A stretch of DNA of 64,000 bases from Phialophora verrucosa (taxonomy: Eukaryota; Ascomycota; Eurotiomycetes; Chaetothyriales; Herpotrichiellaceae): assembly GCA_002099365.1 (NCBI GenBank), contig MSED01000006.1, positions 1,612,001-1,676,000 on the forward strand, written 5' to 3'. Each line of letters begins with the position of its first letter. The stretch's first letter is position 1. The notes below the pieces were generated by a model, which made no database searches, had not been told where the DNA came from, and saw nothing but the letters and a program-made list of their open reading frames with translations. Position numbers and translations under genes: made by a program. Positions 21,011 to 32,119 of the stretch are shown here, one piece after another.

Positions 21011-21625
21011 TCACCTCCGCATCGACCAAACACTCAGAAAAATATTCCAGCCAAACCCGACCAGCGACCCCACGAGCACTCTCCACTGCAGCGGAACCCA
21101 GATGAAATTGACCAAAGCGACCCACGGCCACAATTTCCAGCTCGCCCAAATGATCCCAAAGATGCGTGCTTGGATCTCCTCGACCAACAAGCTCCAACTT
21201 TGAATCCTCGCACCGTTGGTACAGATCAGAAACGTCAAATTGATGAGGAACTGCCCGACCGTTTGGTCGAGCAGGAGTTTGATCAGTATGTTGGCCCAAT
21301 TCAGCCGGGACGGCGGCGACGGCGGCGGGCTCGACTTTTCCTGTTTCCCGACCACCGCGGATCCTACGGTCGTGGCGCTGCGGTTCTGCTCGTCGACACC
21401 ACGTCGGTGCGGTTGCTGGCTGGGGAATTGGTCCTCAAGAAGCCGCTGCCACGCTGACGCCAGAGGCGCAGACACAATGCCGAATGCTGCAAACTCTGCA
21501 ATGCGCGTCCAGTCGAATGGCGAGGATGACTGTGGTGTATTCCACCGGGTCAATGTCTGGGCTGTGAGATTTGCCGCCACTTTGAGGATCGCCGACTGCA
21601 CAGCGACTGTGGTTATGGACGGCAT
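21011..21625 (-). CDS. Mpv17/PMP22-family membrane protein
   Basis: This is a four-helix membrane protein of peroxisomes or mitochondria (the PMP22/Mpv17/Sym1 family). I use Met at 21625 (MPSITTVAVQ), not the far upstream in-frame Met at 21877, because the shorter product of 204 residues fits the family length. Signals seen are DWTRIAEFAAFGIVSAPLA near the middle and the C-terminal signature WKLWPWVALVNFIWVPLQWR, matching the WP...NF..VP...R pattern of the family. A proline- and serine-rich insert separates TM2 and TM3. The product ends GWNIFLSVWSMRR. The subcellular site is not decidable. Confidence 0.85.
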   Translation of the reverse strand: MPSITTVAVQSAILKVAANLTAQTLTRWNTPQSSSPFDWTRIAEFAAFGIVSAPLASAWQRLLEDQFPSQQPHRRGVDEQNRSATTVGSAVVGKQEKSSPPPSPPSRLNWANILIKLLLDQTVGQFLINLTFLICTNGARIQSWSLLVEEIQARIFGIIWASWKLWPWVALVNFIWVPLQWRVLVGSLVGFGWNIFLSVWSMRR

Positions 21626-22574
21626 AGTCAGGTGGTCGCGCCTGCAGAACTCTTGTCTGAGAAAGTGCCGTGTGAATGCGGCGTGGACGGGCAAATATGA
21701 CTGACTATTATGTACACGGAGCTGTAATACTGTCCCTACGTAGTAATTATCAACAATATCACACAAGGAAAGCGCACTTAGGTCTCGCCGCATGGCGTGT
21801 ACCCTATATTGCTGGGGTACCCGTGGCTTCTCGCATCTCCGACACTCCGTTCGCTGGACTGTTGCTGAGTAGACCATAGACAGACACCCCGCTTCAAAGA
21901 CGGCCTAGTCTCGCCGGTGGGCGGGCGCGACGGGCTTACCTCGGCACAATTTTCGAGAGTCTTCTTGGCGCTTCGCACGGTGAGGCGGAGAACAGAGAGC
22001 AAAGAGCAGATGATCCTGAAACTGAACGTGTTGGGTGCTGTAACTCCGTGATTACTGGATGGTACTTTATCCGGGAAGCACGTCTGCGGTCCTGATATTC
22101 ATGCAAGAATGGACGTGTCCAGGGATTCTGCATGTGGATGGAGAATGTCTCCTGCTGCTTTCGCATTTTCTTCAAGATTGACCAATATGTTCAACTACCT
22201 CATTTCTGGACCGAGCATCGGCGTACGTACCAAAGACTCGAGCTCTGTTCGTCCTTTACTTCGCTCTACCAGATCCTTGTGAGCACGCGATTTACCGGAG
22301 CTTCGGCTCGAGCAGGACTGCTCGGTGGTGACAAAGTTCCTTGCAGCTTTATTAGGCGTAGAGCCCTGAGGACTATTGTACTGCATGAAGTGAGCCTGCT
22401 CCTCGACGCTAACTGTCAACATGAATGGATCGGTCCGGAGCCGCCACTGCAAGGTCGTCTGGAGGTCGAAACTTCCTCAGGAGTCAAGTTGCGTCTTGAG
22501 CTCTGTCTTCGCCTCGTCTCCTACCCCTGTATTGAAGTGGAAGGCTATCATGAACCCTCGGTCGGAGAAGCTAG
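21626..22574. other. Intergenic, unclear coding traces
   Basis: This is the upstream region of the Mpv17 gene. Towards its right end (22390-22570) two overlapping plus-strand frames look partly coding, for example GRLEVETSSGVKLRLEL, but I could not build an initiation exon. Confidence 0.3.
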
Positions 22575-23121
22575 AGGGGAGGCACGATTGTAACTGAGGT
22601 GCAGAAATCTTTCGCGCTCAGTCTACAGATCGACACATCCAAGTCATACACTCCAATCTTCCGATGGAAGGATGGCGACATCATCAACCCAACGGTACAT
22701 TCCGGACTAACATTGCATATTGTTGCAGGGTAAGTGAAACGGGAGTATTCTCTGTTGTGCAAGTCGCGCAATCACATGAAAACGCTTATCCCCAGTTCAA
22801 ACATGCCGACTACGACGCTGACGCGTGTTAGGAAGTTGGGTCGACAATAGGCTACTCCCTCAATCGTCAGCCTATGGAGGACATTTTAAGGAACAACACA
22901 CCCCTTCGTGAGAGTGCAAGAATGGAAAAGAAGCCTGGATCGCCGTGTGTCTGTCCCTTGCTTTTTCAGGAAACGGTAAATCTCTGCGGGATCATGGAGA
23001 GGGCGGCATTTTCCCTTATTATAATCCCTGGGCGAGCTTCAATGGCTGGATTCTGGGTGGTGTTATCCCGTATGGAATTACTTGGATCGCACGCCCTGCT
23101 CGAAGTGCTACGTGGGAATGA
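22575..23121 (+). pseudogene. Possible short multi-exon gene or gene relic
   Basis: An open segment 22575-22729 (contains EVQKSFALSLQIDTSKSYTP) ends at a perfect GTAAGT donor. An acceptor at 22795 continues in phase for 18 codons to a stop at 22850. A second coding-like segment begins after the strong polypyrimidine acceptor TTTTTCAG at 22969. It runs to 23121 with aromatic-rich sequence (GGIFPYYNPWASFNGWILGG). I found no start codon exon and no homology I recognise. This may be a small lineage-specific gene whose 5' end I cannot place, or a decayed copy of one. Confidence 0.3.
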
Positions 23122-23875
23122 CTCCCACGATCTCAGTATCAGCTCCAAGACAACCAGAACAAAATCGTTCCCTGAATGGCAAAGCCCACAGGGAACTCGC
23201 TCCTCGTTGAAAACCATGGCAAGCCAATATGAGACTTCAAGCTAGTTGGTGCCAGAATCTATGCCCCACCGGGGTCAGCAATGTCTTTGGCCGAGGCACA
23301 AGGACATTCTTTTCGCGGGCAGCCCGCACGGGCACAACATGGCGGGACGAGCGGGGCAGTGCATCCGCACTTTCTAAGGTTTGTGCAGCCTCGCAACATT
23401 GACACCATGGAGCCCAACTGGTGCACGGAAATCCCATGCGGGAAGGGTGGTGATGAACGGAAGCGGAAGAAGACAGTAACCCAGGCACGTCCACGGGGTG
23501 ACCGTGCCGAAACAGAGATGATGTTCATGGAGTGGATGAGGAGGAGTTTTGTGATGGGCAACTCCAAGGCATGTGAGCGGTCTTTTGACCCTGGCAAAGG
23601 AATCACGCTTTTCCAAGACGTTTCCTTCATATGATATCCACGGGTAGTGGCGCGTCGTTCCGCCCTTGTACTGCAATACCACACAATCCCGCGGTCTGAT
23701 CGATATTGGTCCCGTCCCGCACGACGTGGTACATTACCCAGCACCTTCCTACCTACAAAGAAAGCCTGCTGGCCGTGGAAACTACAAAAGAGATACTGGA
23801 CTTTAGCGACCAAGGATCATCTAGAGTTTCAATCCCCTGTCAAAACAACACAACCCACAACCATATCGAAGAAAC
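23122..23875. other. Intergenic / promoter of hydrolase
   Basis: This 754-bp stretch has open frames on both strands without recognisable features. It should contain the promoter of the alpha/beta-hydrolase gene. Confidence 0.4.
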
Positions 23876-24853
23876 ATGGTTCAATCGTGGCCTCTATCAT
23901 TGAAGCTGGCAGACGGAACTGTCGTCACCGGCAGCAGTTTCCTCAAGCAGAAGCCTCTCGTCACTCTGTCTTCTCCGGCCATACCGCTAGTAGTCCTTGT
24001 CCATGGCGGTTCGGTCAATTGTGACAGTTTCGACATCGATGAGAAGCACAGCGTACGCCAATTCTCGGAAATCCTGGGTGTCCCAGTGATATCCCTCAAC
24101 CGGCCAGGCTATGGAGGGACCACTTCTTTGCCTCCTTCTCCGCCTAGTGGTGATGGCGGTACCGAGACATATATCCAACGACACGGTCGCTGGTTGCACG
24201 AGCTCGCGCTGCCGGCAATCTGGACTGAGTTTTCCAAGACTTTGAACGTATCTTCCATCGTCCTGTACGGCTGTTCAATCGGCGGAGCTATCGCCACCGT
24301 CGCCGCAGGCTTGGCGGGTCGAAATTCACCGGGTTATGAGTTATCCGGTCTGGTCCTGTCAGCCGTGGGCTGCTCTCCCGATACGACACCCATGTCGCGC
24401 TTCTTCGGGGATGGATACGCGGTGACCGGCAAGACCATTGAGATCCCGCACGAGTTTCGCGAGAAGCAAGCAGCCGGGTCCAGCAGCGCTGCTTTGTTCG
24501 ACATGTCGGTCTTCTCCACGGGGAGAGGCGAGGCAAACACGTCCGATGTCGAGGTGTACGACATCAACATCCAGTGGCCGACGTACTGGGCGACTTATGC
24601 CCGGGATGTTGGCGTCCAAGTGCTGTACTCGATGGGGGACGCCGATACGCTCTGGCATCTCAATGCAGACACCATGCACGAGTTCGGTCGCACCTTCACA
24701 AGCTCGCCTTGGGTGGAAAGCAGATTGATGACCAATGCGCCACACCATATCGAGTATTCCTACCAGTGTTCCGGCTTCCTGCTGCGCGTTTTCGGCTTCG
24801 CTTTGGAATGTGCTGCTTCGTTTGCGATCCAGGAGGGCAGGGACAAAAAGTGA
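23876..24853 (+). CDS. Alpha/beta-hydrolase
   Basis: This is an esterase- or lyase-type hydrolase of 325 residues, without introns. The oxyanion strand VVLVHGGSVNCDSF lies near residue 40. The nucleophile elbow YGCSIGGA (G-x-S-x-G) lies near residue 130, inside the VLYGCSIGGAIATV helix. An acid candidate is in SMGDADTLWHLN, and the histidine is in NAPHHIEYS near residue 290. Together these give the Ser-Asp-His triad. The start MVQSWPLSL at 23876 follows an A-rich leader (CGAAGAAACATGG). There is no signal peptide, so it is probably cytosolic. It opens a group of redox and degradative genes and could cleave the ester made by the Baeyer-Villiger-type enzyme 2.4 kb away; that pairing is inference. 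Confidence 0.85.
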   Translation: MVQSWPLSLKLADGTVVTGSSFLKQKPLVTLSSPAIPLVVLVHGGSVNCDSFDIDEKHSVRQFSEILGVPVISLNRPGYGGTTSLPPSPPSGDGGTETYIQRHGRWLHELALPAIWTEFSKTLNVSSIVLYGCSIGGAIATVAAGLAGRNSPGYELSGLVLSAVGCSPDTTPMSRFFGDGYAVTGKTIEIPHEFREKQAAGSSSAALFDMSVFSTGRGEANTSDVEVYDINIQWPTYWATYARDVGVQVLYSMGDADTLWHLNADTMHEFGRTFTSSPWVESRLMTNAPHHIEYSYQCSGFLLRVFGFALECAASFAIQEGRDKK

Positions 24854-25394
24854 CGTGACGTGACGTACTGGGGCATGAATCTCTCTAGAAAGCCAGGGAA
24901 ACATCTCATTCTCCTTCGAGCGAGGGGCGGATATGTGAGGTGAGAAGCGTTACGGACCACTAAGTAATAGCTGTCGGTGAATCTAGCTTGTCGCGATGCA
25001 AAATGGAAACTGTTCTCCGTTCAAACATTCAGATTACTCTATGGGCACTTCTTTCGAGCCCATTTTCCGTCGAGTCAAGCAAGCCTCAGGCTATTTCTTC
25101 TTCTTTCGCAATCACACTATCCAGGATGGAGGTGCGAGATGTTGATCGTGAGGCGGTGATCCAAAAAGGGTCAAAGAAGGCTGACCTAGACCGTGTACGG
25201 AATGTGGGGACTGGCGGGACGAGTGGGAAGGCGGTGGGACGAGGCGGGAAAGGGGGGACCGGAGTTACGTACCTTAGGAAAGTCATTTTACAAAGGAGTC
25301 GGATGATCTCAGGCTTTCAGCAGAACTACAGTAAGGCTGTAAACAAAGCAGAGGAAGATGACCTGATACAACTCCCCATGGTTTATTCACAGTA
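24854..25394. other. Convergent intergenic gap
   Basis: The gap starts with a TGACG triplet repeat (24851-24865) overlapping the hydrolase stop codon. A plus-strand frame 24988-25455 (155 codons) overlaps the amidohydrolase 3' end and has no recognisable domain. No gene is called. Confidence 0.45.
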
Positions 25395-26557
25395 TCAGGT
25401 GTCTTTGCTCGATGTGCCAGAAGAAGCTGTAGCGCTTGCAAATGCCGCGCTCTGAGCTTGCCTACGGAACAGCATTTCCGCATTCCCCTTGTACGCGATG
25501 CTCCGCTCCTCGTCGGTCTCGAAAACCCCCGGCATGTGTTGTTCCATGGCATCCGCAAGTCGCTCCACGTACTCGGCCGGAGTGAAGGGATAATCGCTGC
25601 CGTAGAGCACCTGGGTTTTGTCGATGAACGCCAGCAAGGCCGGCAATTGGTCGGGCCACGGGGTTCCCGCCATGTCGAAGTAGAAGTTCGTCTTCAATTT
25701 TTCCCTCACAAAGCCGGGGGTGACCGACTCGTGCACGGAAATGCCCGGAATCGCCCGTGCAAAGATGGAGAACCTGTCTATCAACGGCGGCAAGCAACCG
25801 CCCGCGTGGGGGATGATATAGGTGATGTTGGGATATCGAGCGATCGTCCCAGAGTAGAACAAGTTGATCACCGCTCTGGCCGTGTCGAAGAAGAACTCGA
25901 AGATGGGACGTGGGAATTCGGAAAGGGGCGTGGCGTGGCGACACCGAGGTGACCCCTCGGCGCTCCCGGGTTCCAGGCTACAGGGTGTAGTTGGATGGAC
26001 GAAGACGATGGCGTGGCGACGATCGAGCTCCGCCCAGACAGGCTCGTAGGCCGCGTGGCCGAGATAGTATCCATGATTGTTCGTCGCGACCGCCACCCCG
26101 TCGGCTTTCAATACGTCCAGAGCGTGGGCGAGTTCGGCCAGACTGCCGTCCACGTCGGGCAATGGGAGTGATGCCCAGAAGCCAAACCGGTCGGGATACC
26201 GTGTTTTCGCATCAGCGCCCACCAGGTTGCACTCGCGGCATACCCTCCGAGCAAGTTCGTCATTGTTCGGCACGAGGTGAACCCCCGGCGACGAGACGGA
26301 CAGATACGACTTGGTGATATTCATCTGGTCGGCCATCTGCAGGTGCGCTTCGATATTCCATTCCTGGAGAACCCCCTGACTTTTAGTAAAAGCAGATTAT
26401 TATCTAATGGTCACACACCCTGGGAAGAAACGGAGATGCATACCGGGAGGATGGGAAAGCCATCTGGAGCGCCATGGCCATTTGCCTGACAATGTTCACG
26501 ATAGACGGAGGGGAGATAGTGGCTGTGGACGTCTATCTTCTCTGGTCGATTTGCCAT
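25395..26557 (-). CDS. Amidohydrolase-2 family metal-dependent decarboxylase/hydrolase
   Basis: This is a TIM-barrel metalloenzyme of the ACMSD / 6-methylsalicylate decarboxylase type. Two exons, 26557-26444 and 26375-25395, joined across a 68-nt GT-AG intron, give 364 residues. Exon 1 carries the metal-binding H-x-H in KIDVHSHYLP (residues 7-16). Exon 2 carries AIVFVHPTTP, the second metal-site histidine in YIIPHAGG, and the catalytic aspartate in VLYGSDYPF. Without the short first exon the protein would lack its metal site, so this exon matters. It is transcribed divergently from the FMO gene with a 650-bp shared promoter, which suggests co-regulation. The substrate is unknown; decarboxylation of an aromatic acid is the family-based guess. 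Confidence 0.87.
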
Positions 26558-27207
26558 GATTTTGCGCGTGCAGATGCTGGTGGTGTGTAATGATCCGGCG
26601 AGGTCTAGGAATTTGGCTTGGGGGAAAAGGAAATGCTTCTACCACGCCACTAGATAGAGGCAGCGTATACATCGGATTCACAGCTCCGGTCGAGCGTCCC
26701 GTGAAGGGACTCTCGGCCGTCTTCGTTTCCTTGGAAATCTTCTCTCGAGGATTAGCCTTAGAGTTTGCGGGACTTCAGAAAGACAGTCGCTCCGCATTAA
26801 GGTTCCTGAAAGTGGGACGATGGAATTGGTATCTAATCACCTGTCCTGCCTACCTGTCTTGTAGAAATCAAGACCTTGGTCCCCGTATTATCGAGTCGAG
26901 GCTTACTAGTATGCCTGTCGCATCACGTCCCGCTTTTAGAGTAGGTAGGATGAAACTTGGACAGAAGGCTCCGCGTATCTGTCGGGTGTCTTGACTCGAT
27001 GTTTGATTCCGGTCCAAACAAAGTCTACCAGAGCCGGTCCGAGTAAGTCCGAGGATATAGATCCACAAAAGTCATTGTAGGACACTAGGAGTTTGCAGGA
27101 ACAGCTTCGGCATCTCTTGAAGAACAATTCGAGACCTGCAAGTCTCGAGAGCACATATCGGGGTTTCAGTCTCGCTAATTACCACAGTTGAGACCGGAAG
27201 CGAAGCC
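26558..27207. promoter_or_regulatory. Divergent promoter, amidohydrolase / FMO
   Basis: This 650-bp region lies between two divergent enzyme genes. It contains overlapping frames but no supported gene. I see no recognised operator. Confidence 0.5.
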
Positions 27208-28746
27208 ATGTCTGAAGAGCTTGATGCCACGCATAAACAGAGCCCTGCCCCGGCAGGAAGCGATATCTTCGACGTCTTGATTGTTGGCGCAGGTATCTCA
27301 GGCATCAACACCGCCTACCGTATTCAAACGGAGCTTCCTGGGGCCAGGTACGCCATCCTCGAGGCCCGAGAAGCAATTGGCGGGACTTGGGACTTTTTCA
27401 AATATCCGGGTCTCCGTTCCGACTCGGACTTGTTCACCTTTGGATTCTCGTGGCGACCGTGGATGAAAGGGAATCCCATTGCCGACGCACCCTCGATCCT
27501 CGAGTACCTCAGAGCGTCGGCTGCGTCTGAAGGCATCGACCGCCACATTCACTTCAACACTCGAGTACAGCGGGCGAACTGGTCAAGCAAGTCCCAAACA
27601 TGGGAGATGACGGTGGTGTCCAAGGGTGGCATCGAAGAACGAATCTACGTGGCTAAATTCCTCGTCCTCGGCACGGGATACTATGATTACGAGAATGCGT
27701 TGCCAGCCATCATTCCTGGCCTAGGGTCTTTCGCCGGCCGAGTCGTCCACCCCCAGTTCTGGCCGCAAGGCCTCGACTACACGGACAAAAGGGTGGTCTG
27801 TATCGGAAGCGGCGCCACGGCCATCACGCTCGTCCCTGTTCTGGCGCACAAAGCTGCCAGCGTCACCATGTTGCAGCGCAGTCCATCCTACATCGTGTCC
27901 CTGCCTAACTCACCTTCGGCCTCTGGCTCTCTGCTGCAGAAGTGCGTGCCGGCACGTCTGGGCTTCCTGCTGAACAGGCTCTACTTCATTGTCTTCCCGC
28001 TGCTCTTTTATTACTTCTGCCGCGTCTTCCCCAGGGTCTCGATGAACATGATCCGTAACGGCGCCGCCAAGCAACTCCCGGCGGACTACCCTGTGCAACG
28101 GGATTTCACGCCCCGGTACAAGCCATTCGACCAGCGCGTGTGCTTCGCGCCGGACGGCGACTTCTACGCCGCCATCCGCAGCGGTCGCGCAAAGGTTGTC
28201 ACGGGGACCATTGAGCAGGTCGTCGAAGACGGCATCGTTCTCAGCGACGGCACAAAGGTCGCGGCCGACGTGATCATCACGGCAACGGGACTCAAAGTGC
28301 AATGGGGTGGCGGGATCGGCATCACAGTAGACGGGCAGCCGTACTCGATTGTCCAAAAGTTCACGTGGCACAACGCCATGTTGCAGGACCTGCCCAACAC
28401 CGTCTTGGTCATGGGATATACCATGGCGTCATGGACACTTGGGGCCGATGCCACTGCTTTGCTGCTCTGTCGACTCTTGAAAGGCATGCGCAGACACGAC
28501 TTGAGTAGCATTGTGCCTCGTATCCCAGACGACGATGGCGGGTCTATCAAGGCACGCCCTCTCATGACGCTCAACTCGACCTACGTCCGAGCAGCGGAAA
28601 AGCACATGCCAAAGGCGGGTGACAAGGGTCCCTGGAGAAGGCGGATGAATTATTTTACTGATATGTTCATGGTCAAACACGGCGACGCGACGGATGGGTT
28701 GGCGGCGTACCGAGGGAATTCTCTGGTGACCAATGTCAGATTCTAA
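27208..28746 (+). CDS. FAD-dependent monooxygenase, Baeyer-Villiger type (class B FMO)
   Basis: This is a flavin monooxygenase using NAD(P)H and O2, intronless, 512 residues. The FAD-binding Rossmann motif is LIVGAGISGINTAYRI near residue 30, followed by EAREAIGGTWDFFKYPGLRSD. The class-B fingerprint F-x-G-x3-H-x3-W-P appears as FAGRVVHPQFWP near residue 175. The NADPH Rossmann motif is CIGSGATAITLVP. Residues 28-47 of the family pattern and the GTWxxxxYPGLRSD element fit Baeyer-Villiger or ketone monooxygenases. A hydrophobic stretch near residue 265 (LYFIVFPLLFYYFC) could associate with membrane. It is divergent from the amidohydrolase gene. The substrate is not inferable; an alkyl or aryl ketone is plausible. 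Confidence 0.9.
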   Translation: MSEELDATHKQSPAPAGSDIFDVLIVGAGISGINTAYRIQTELPGARYAILEAREAIGGTWDFFKYPGLRSDSDLFTFGFSWRPWMKGNPIADAPSILEYLRASAASEGIDRHIHFNTRVQRANWSSKSQTWEMTVVSKGGIEERIYVAKFLVLGTGYYDYENALPAIIPGLGSFAGRVVHPQFWPQGLDYTDKRVVCIGSGATAITLVPVLAHKAASVTMLQRSPSYIVSLPNSPSASGSLLQKCVPARLGFLLNRLYFIVFPLLFYYFCRVFPRVSMNMIRNGAAKQLPADYPVQRDFTPRYKPFDQRVCFAPDGDFYAAIRSGRAKVVTGTIEQVVEDGIVLSDGTKVAADVIITATGLKVQWGGGIGITVDGQPYSIVQKFTWHNAMLQDLPNTVLVMGYTMASWTLGADATALLLCRLLKGMRRHDLSSIVPRIPDDDGGSIKARPLMTLNSTYVRAAEKHMPKAGDKGPWRRRMNYFTDMFMVKHGDATDGLAAYRGNSLVTNVRF

Positions 28747-29021
28747 AAGAACCTTACAGAAAGATTATGGGCCGATATATGTAACAGAGAGCCTGTATAG
28801 AAAAGTTGTGGACCGGTTAATCTAACAGAGAGCTTTCGACCGGTGCTGTGAATATTTCCCCTTGTCTTCTATAGACCAATAAAAGTAAGCCACCCTAATA
28901 TCTTTTTCTGCCGCCTAGTTCCTTTGGGTTGCATATGCCATAGATTCAGCCTTGACTTCGAATCAGAGAATCAGGGCGATCGGTAGGGTTGCTAGAGTCA
29001 CCGTCTCCCACACGAGTGTGC

Positions 29022-30053
29022 TCACAGTGCCAGAACCTCTTTCAGCCTCTCGACCTCCCTCTCGAAGAACGCATCTATCGTGCCCAGGTCATCGAATCCT
29101 AAATCTCGGACACGTTCCAAGTCCAACGCCGCGGGATTCGCCACCAGGAACTGTTCATACTCGGTCTTGGCCGGGTCGATTCCCCTCCTCTCCGCCTCCT
29201 CGGGCGTGATGTGCTCGACCTCGATCTTCACCCGGATGCCTTTCTTCGCGAGCGCTCTCTCCATCGCACGCGTGACATCCTCCAACCGGCCTACCTGGGA
29301 AACCAGGTCGATCTTCTGCGAGGATAGATCGGGCAGCGTCCCAGGTCCCGATCCCAACAAGGCCGTGGCGCAGACCCGTCCAATATCCTCCGGATCGACA
29401 AAGGGGATCTCCCAATCCCTCGGCGCGACAGTCACGATCCGATGTTCCGCAAGAGACGGATACATGAATCTCGCCATGGGGTTGAAGAAGTTTGGCAGAA
29501 AGTACGCCGGCTTGACGATCGTCCAGGCCCATCCGTTGTGCTCGGCCGTTTTTTCAACAAGCATCTCGTTCGCGTGCTTGCCTTCAAAGTAAGCGTAGCG
29601 ATGGGTTCCCTTTTCGAGGTTCTTGAAATTTCCTGGAATGCTGGGATCTCGGACGCCCGCCGTGGTGGTGTAGACGATGCGTTTCATCGTCGGAATCGCA
29701 GAGAGCGCCGAGAAGATGTTCTCGGCTTGACGACGCTCGGTCGTCGAGTCCGTGTGGTCCCACGGCGTGACGAGGATGAAGAAGCATGCTGTGCATGACT
29801 TTGCTGCGGCCGCGATCGTCGAGGGATTATCGTTGTCGCCCTTGAAAAGCTTGACACAGGGTGAGAGCTTTGCTAAGGCTTGAGCCTTGGGACTGTTGGG
29901 GTCACGGACGAGAGCGTGGATGGTGATAGGGCTCGTGGAGGGGGAGGAGGAGAGACGCAGAAGAGCACGTATTGTGGCATGCCCTTGCGTCCCAGTGCCT
30001 CCGGAGATGAAGATCGTCTCTCCGTGTGGTGATTGAGACGACATATTATCCAC
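29022..30053 (-). CDS. NmrA-like / isoflavone-reductase-like NAD(P)-binding protein
   Basis: This is an atypical short-chain dehydrogenase of 343 residues, intronless. The dinucleotide motif IFISGGTGTQGHATIRALL lies at residues 13-31. Next come a CVKLFKGDNDNP segment, AENIFSALSAIPTMKRIVYTTT, a WTIVKPAYFLPNFF stretch and IPFVDPEDIGRV, all normal for NmrA/HSCARG proteins. Met 1 (30053) and Met 4 (30044) are both possible starts. Members act as redox sensors binding NADP, or as reductases in specialised metabolism; I cannot choose between these. It is tandem with the GST-like gene upstream and tail-to-tail with the FMO gene. Confidence 0.87.
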   Translation of the reverse strand: MDNMSSQSPHGETIFISGGTGTQGHATIRALLRLSSSPSTSPITIHALVRDPNSPKAQALAKLSPCVKLFKGDNDNPSTIAAAAKSCTACFFILVTPWDHTDSTTERRQAENIFSALSAIPTMKRIVYTTTAGVRDPSIPGNFKNLEKGTHRYAYFEGKHANEMLVEKTAEHNGWAWTIVKPAYFLPNFFNPMARFMYPSLAEHRIVTVAPRDWEIPFVDPEDIGRVCATALLGSGPGTLPDLSSQKIDLVSQVGRLEDVTRAMERALAKKGIRVKIEVEHITPEEAERRGIDPAKTEYEQFLVANPAALDLERVRDLGFDDLGTIDAFFEREVERLKEVLAL

Positions 30054-30624
30054 CCTCAGAGAGAGCGGAAGAGCGTTACTATCGGAAGATCTTATTCTCC
30101 GAAGAGCTCTTTCCGATGGTTTCGCTCTTATGCTTGGGTGTCTACCATTCGTGCCTTGATAATGTACCCAGATCTCGTCCGGAACGGAGTCCGCTCAGCG
30201 GTGGGAATGTCTCCTTCGAGTTGAACCAGAGGCGGGAACCACATTCCCACCATCCCCGCCTCAGCCCATTCCCACGGTCCCGATCAGTTTGTCTAACTGA
30301 GTACAAGGATACACTATGCCGGGCTCAGATCATGCGGGACGCGAAACATCACGGAGCGGGAGGGCTGGGTTGTCGTCCCTCGCCCGCTCTGAGCCTTAAT
30401 TGCCTGGGGCTGAACGGTGCTCGGGCGCTAGAGCATCGGTAGACAACGTTAGACGTTCAACTGGCAGATAATTGGATGATGATTACTACCACCTCTCTCA
30501 CCAAGCAGCTTTTGAAATGGGTGTCTTGTATTTTGTACACAAGTCTCGCGATTTATCACGAGACCTTTGCGCTCGACAAGAGAGGGAACATATCGGAAGC
30601 CTAATTTGTCTCAATATCATAACC
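30054..30624. other. Intergenic, promoter of NmrA-like gene
   Basis: This 571-bp gap lies between same-strand genes. There is a GC-rich stretch at 30170-30330. No gene is seen. Confidence 0.45.
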
Positions 30625-31623
30625 TTACAGCCCCAATGTCATCCTTTCTTCCTCCTGCTGCTCCCACAAGGTGTGCAACGTCGGTCTGCCTTGTGTGATT
30701 CCCATCCAGTCATTCTGCTCCAAATGCTGCTTCGCATATGCCAACAGATCGTCACCGATCAGGGATGAGCGACCGGCATCGATCAGACGGGCTATAAAGA
30801 CAACGGTATGAGCATCCAACGCGGTGGCTCCGATGCCATCACCGAATATCCACACGGCCTTGCGCCCCTGCTGATTGTGCGTCGAGATGATGTGGGAAAT
30901 CTTTGCCAGGTACGTGGACGCCTTTTTCTCCTCTCGAGCCACGATTTCCGGTAAATGTGGATTGGATTGATATGTATCCATTAGACTGTTCCATCTCAGT
31001 CAGTCAGTGATTGGAATCTATCATCTGAACCCTCGCATGTCGATCGGAGAGAGAGGGGGCTTACAATTGTAGCTTCGCCTGTAAAGCAGCTTTGTATTGT
31101 TCTGAGGTGGCGCTGTCCGCAATGCGATCCTGAATCATCTTCACGATGCCTTCGGATCGGCCGTCATCGGCAGTGAAGGAAAGGCTCACGTACGATACTT
31201 CGTGAAGCTCATCCAGGAGCGCATTGATGGTGTCGCGATGCGCATCTGGCAGGAGCTGATGATATATTCCCCCCAGAAATCGCGTGATGTCGAGACTGTC
31301 GGTGATCTTGAGGGATCCAGGTCCAAGCAATAGGGGAACCTTTTGGTGTCAGACATTCTCTCGTTAGCCCCGGGCTGCAGTGATATGATAGTAATTCTGG
31401 GCCTTCGTTTCCGTACTTGACCTTTCCAATTCTTCTCCAGGTATTCTTCCGAATTCTGCTCGCCGGCATAGATGTCAATTTCTCTTTCGACCGGGTCCAC
31501 AGCCAGTTCCGGCGACTCTGGCTGCCCTCTCCACCGCATCGTCAGCAGCACCATGAGCGAGCAGATCGAAAAGGAATTGTAGTATAGCTCGTATCGAGGA
31601 GTCTCTTTGCTGCGTTCTGCCAT
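30625..31623 (-). CDS. Glutathione S-transferase-like protein
   Basis: Three exons (31623-31417, 31339-31065, 30985-30625) keep phase and give about 280 residues. The N-terminus YELYYNSFSICSLMVLLT resembles the first strand and helix of a thioredoxin-like GST domain. The splice at intron 1 creates VPLLLGPGSLKITDSLDITRFL, which matches the cis-Pro VPxL loop and the E/D-S glutathione contact (TDS). The C-terminal part is helical, with FGDGIGATALDAHTVVFIARLIDAG near residue 215. No signal peptide is present. Expected roles are glutathione conjugation, isomerisation or ring opening in a pathway; catalytic competence is not provable here. Sequence is divergent, so confidence in the family is moderate. 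Confidence 0.7.
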
Positions 31624-32119
31624 CGCTGCTGTCTCATCTGTGACCCACTAAGGACATCGGGACAACACAATTCGACTAGCCAGGCTGCTTTAGGATATAT
31701 GAGTTGTTTTCAAACAGCGGTTGAACCAAGAATGAAGGTTGTGTCTGATTGGGCTAATCAGGTTCCTGGCCGACGAGCGAGAGGCCCATTATCACTTCGT
31801 GGGCCCGTGTACGGGGCATACGGGGCGTGTGGGAGATGCATGCTGCTTCAAACCAACGGGGCCTCTATTCAAGTCACACTGTTTAACTCTATCCTAGGTT
31901 TCCCCGGGGAGGATTGGGCCGAGGTCTTCTCGGGCGGAGCATTTTCAGGCATCAACGGCCGCGGCCAACAAACAGATGATTCCCACGCTAGAGTTGCGGT
32001 CTACACCTTGTTAGTCAAACAAATAGTGTCCTTCCTTCTGCCCTTGCGAAAGAGACACTGGATTGGTGCCTTTTCCCAGCCCTTGTGCTGATGAATGGAC
32101 ATAGGGGCCATTGGGCCAT
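31624..32119. other. Intergenic gap, nothing supported
   Basis: This is a 496-bp gap between same-strand genes. A plus-strand frame 31699-32091 has no recognisable feature. Confidence 0.45.

Noticed and set aside
24988..25455. 155-codon plus-strand frame
   Set aside because: It is antisense to the end of the amidohydrolase gene and has low-complexity GTGGR-rich sequence.
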